This document shows positions 6,621 through 7,569 of a DNA stretch of 7,569 bases, piece after piece (the first letter of the stretch is position 1; each line of letters begins with the position of its first letter). Origin of the DNA: DAOTVD01 sp034437075 (GTDB lineage Bacteria > Chloroflexota > Anaerolineae > Aggregatilineales > J027); NCBI GenBank assembly GCA_034437075.1, contig DAOTVD010000439.1, forward strand, positions 1-7,569. The letters are read 5' to 3'. The translations under genes and the position numbers were made by a program. The notes below the pieces were generated by a model. It was not told the origin of the DNA, did not search any database, and saw only the letters and a list, made by a program, of their open reading frames with translations.

Positions 6621-7428
6621 ATTGATCGGAGTTGGGGCTGTGGAGCCATGTATCGTGTAGGGTCGCCAGTTCGCCCCGCGCGCGCAGATCGCTCAGAGCG
6701 GCTTGTACGGCCCCATAGAGCCGCCAATCATCGCGCCGAATAGCAATCACGTAGGGGTCTGGCACAATGCGCTCAGGGGGCATTTGGAGCGTGCTGGCAG
6801 GCTGTGCGCTGAGATACAAGCGCGCGGATACGGCATCCACCAGGGCGGCTTGGATGTCGCCTCGCTCAGCAGCTTCGAGCGCTTCTTGGGCCGCAAAAAA
6901 ACGTTCTAAGGTGATATGTTCGATATTGCGTGCGGCCAAATCGCCTTCGGACGCGAACTCCACGCCCACGACCGCACCTTCGGGTAGGGCGCTCAGTTCC
7001 GCATACCCCGCGCTGCTGAGCAGACTTTGCCCGGCATCGAAGTAGGGCGCAGAATACCGCACGCGCCCCAAGCGCAAGGGGTCTGGGCGCAGGGCGGCGA
7101 TCGTCATGTCTACAATACCTGTCCACAGGGCATCGTACAGACCGTCGAAACTCAGCGGAACAAATTCGGCCCGAACGCCCAATTCTTGGGCAATCGCACG
7201 CCCCAGGGCGGGGTCTAGCCCGATGATGTCATCCTCAGCGAAGCTGGCGAAAGGCGGGATGCTAGGGTCTACACCGATGCGGATCACGCCAGCAGCCTGA
7301 ATACGCTCCCAATCGGCATCGCGTGGCCCGCGTTCGGGTTCACGTAGCGTATCGAACGCATAGCCAGCGGCCAGGCCCAGGATGAGTACCACCCCCGCGA
7401 GCAGGCTCAGGTGCCGGGGGCGAGCCAT
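6619..7428 (-). CDS. Family 3 extracellular solute-binding protein (amino-acid-type), exported
   Basis: Predicted to bind a small ligand, probably an amino acid or similar, outside the membrane. From the ATG at 7428 it is 269 residues. Residues 7-25 are a hydrophobic segment after a basic start (MARPRH), a signal peptide or anchor. There is no lipobox cysteine, so it is not an ordinary lipoprotein; cleavage after Ala24 is possible. Family marks follow: GVIRIGVDPSIPPFASF (47-63), IIGLDPALGRAIAQELG, then FDGLYDALWTGIVDMTIAAL, DPLRLGRVRYSAPYF (SBP_bac_3 TPER...FS.PY region, Arg kept) and ALVDAVSARLYL (conserved Asp). No lysine occurs in the protein. A TTG at 7443 is an alternative start adding five residues; I prefer the ATG, which has GGGAA 7 bases upstream. 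The start overlaps the end of the upstream partial gene by 22 bases, indicating an operon. No ABC permease or ATPase gene follows before the converging giant gene, so any transporter partner is elsewhere or absent. Confidence 0.88.
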   Translation of the reverse strand: MARPRHLSLLAGVVLILGLAAGYAFDTLREPERGPRDADWERIQAAGVIRIGVDPSIPPFASFAEDDIIGLDPALGRAIAQELGVRAEFVPLSFDGLYDALWTGIVDMTIAALRPDPLRLGRVRYSAPYFDAGQSLLSSAGYAELSALPEGAVVGVEFASEGDLAARNIEHITLERFFAAQEALEAAERGDIQAALVDAVSARLYLSAQPASTLQMPPERIVPDPYVIAIRRDDWRLYGAVQAALSDLRARGELATLHDTWLHSPNSDQ

Positions 7429-7569
7429 GGCGGGGGTTCCCAACCGCGTGCATGGGCTTGCAGGGCGGTGTAAATCGGCTTGGGGTCAAACGCTGCCGAG
7501 ACAAAAGTAAAATAATCTGGATAACTATTGCTGGGCGCCGGATAGCGAAAAGCCCATAAGCAAAAAACC
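7407..7569 (-). CDS. C-terminal fragment of a gene cut by the right edge, possibly a glycoside-hydrolase-like protein
   Basis: Reading the complement from base 7568, an open frame of 53 codons ends at a TGA (7409-7407). It contains WAFRYPAPSNSYPDYF, then FDPKPIYTALQAHARG. The 'F-x-P-K-P-(I/V)-Y-x-A-L' ending preceded by an aromatic WxFR strand resembles the C-terminal end of TIM-barrel glycoside hydrolases and related secreted chloroflexal proteins. The fragment is too short to be sure, and no catalytic residues are visible. It has no start in the window. The last 22 bases overlap the start of the solute-binding gene, so the two are likely translated in a coupled way. Confidence 0.6.
   Translation of the reverse strand, partial: VFCLWAFRYPAPSNSYPDYFTFVSAAFDPKPIYTALQAHARGWEPPPWLAPGT

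Overview
The window looks like a piece of a bacterial chromosome with moderate G+C and long, well-formed genes. The Flp-type pilin start, the MAM-like and PA14-like surface domains and the REDG-containing sugar-binding-like module together resemble envelope proteins of filamentous Chloroflexota (Anaerolineae/Ardenticatenia-like). That assignment is inference from domain style only. The window has no rRNA, tRNA, CRISPR array or insertion sequence that I can see.

Layout: (1) 1-636, minus strand: the N-terminal 212 residues of folD, cut by the left edge. (2) 637-898: a divergent intergenic region with a hairpin-forming sequence, an 8-bp inverted repeat and a candidate extended -10 promoter for the gene to the right. 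(3) 899-6541, plus strand: one giant gene of 1880 codons that dominates the window. Its first ~65 residues are an Flp/type IV-like prepilin (cleavage motif G20/Q21 with Glu at mature position 5). Next come a thrombospondin type-3-like calcium-binding stalk and a run of eight prolines. The rest is five MAM-like beta-sandwich units interleaved with PA14-like and carbohydrate-binding-like modules. (4) 6542-6618: a short spacer with a hairpin and a strong intrinsic terminator for the giant gene. (5) 6619-7428, minus strand: an exported family 3 solute-binding protein. (6) 7407-7569, minus strand: the last 53 codons of another gene, cut by the right edge, overlapping the start of the solute-binding gene by 22 bases.

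The giant protein is the most interesting object. It reads as a pilin whose visible product is a ~1800-residue multi-domain ectodomain, as expected for an adhesive tip or decorated subunit of a Tad/Flp-like pilus. Its domains appear to be nested: a PA14-like unit is split by a sugar-binding-like module, and that whole assembly sits inside the last MAM-like unit. The mature part has only two lysines in about 1860 residues, and the neighbouring exported solute-binding protein has none. Cytoplasmic FolD has a normal lysine content.

FolD (one-carbon metabolism) is unrelated to the giant gene and is transcribed away from it. The two right-hand minus-strand genes are probably co-transcribed and converge on the terminator region of the giant gene.
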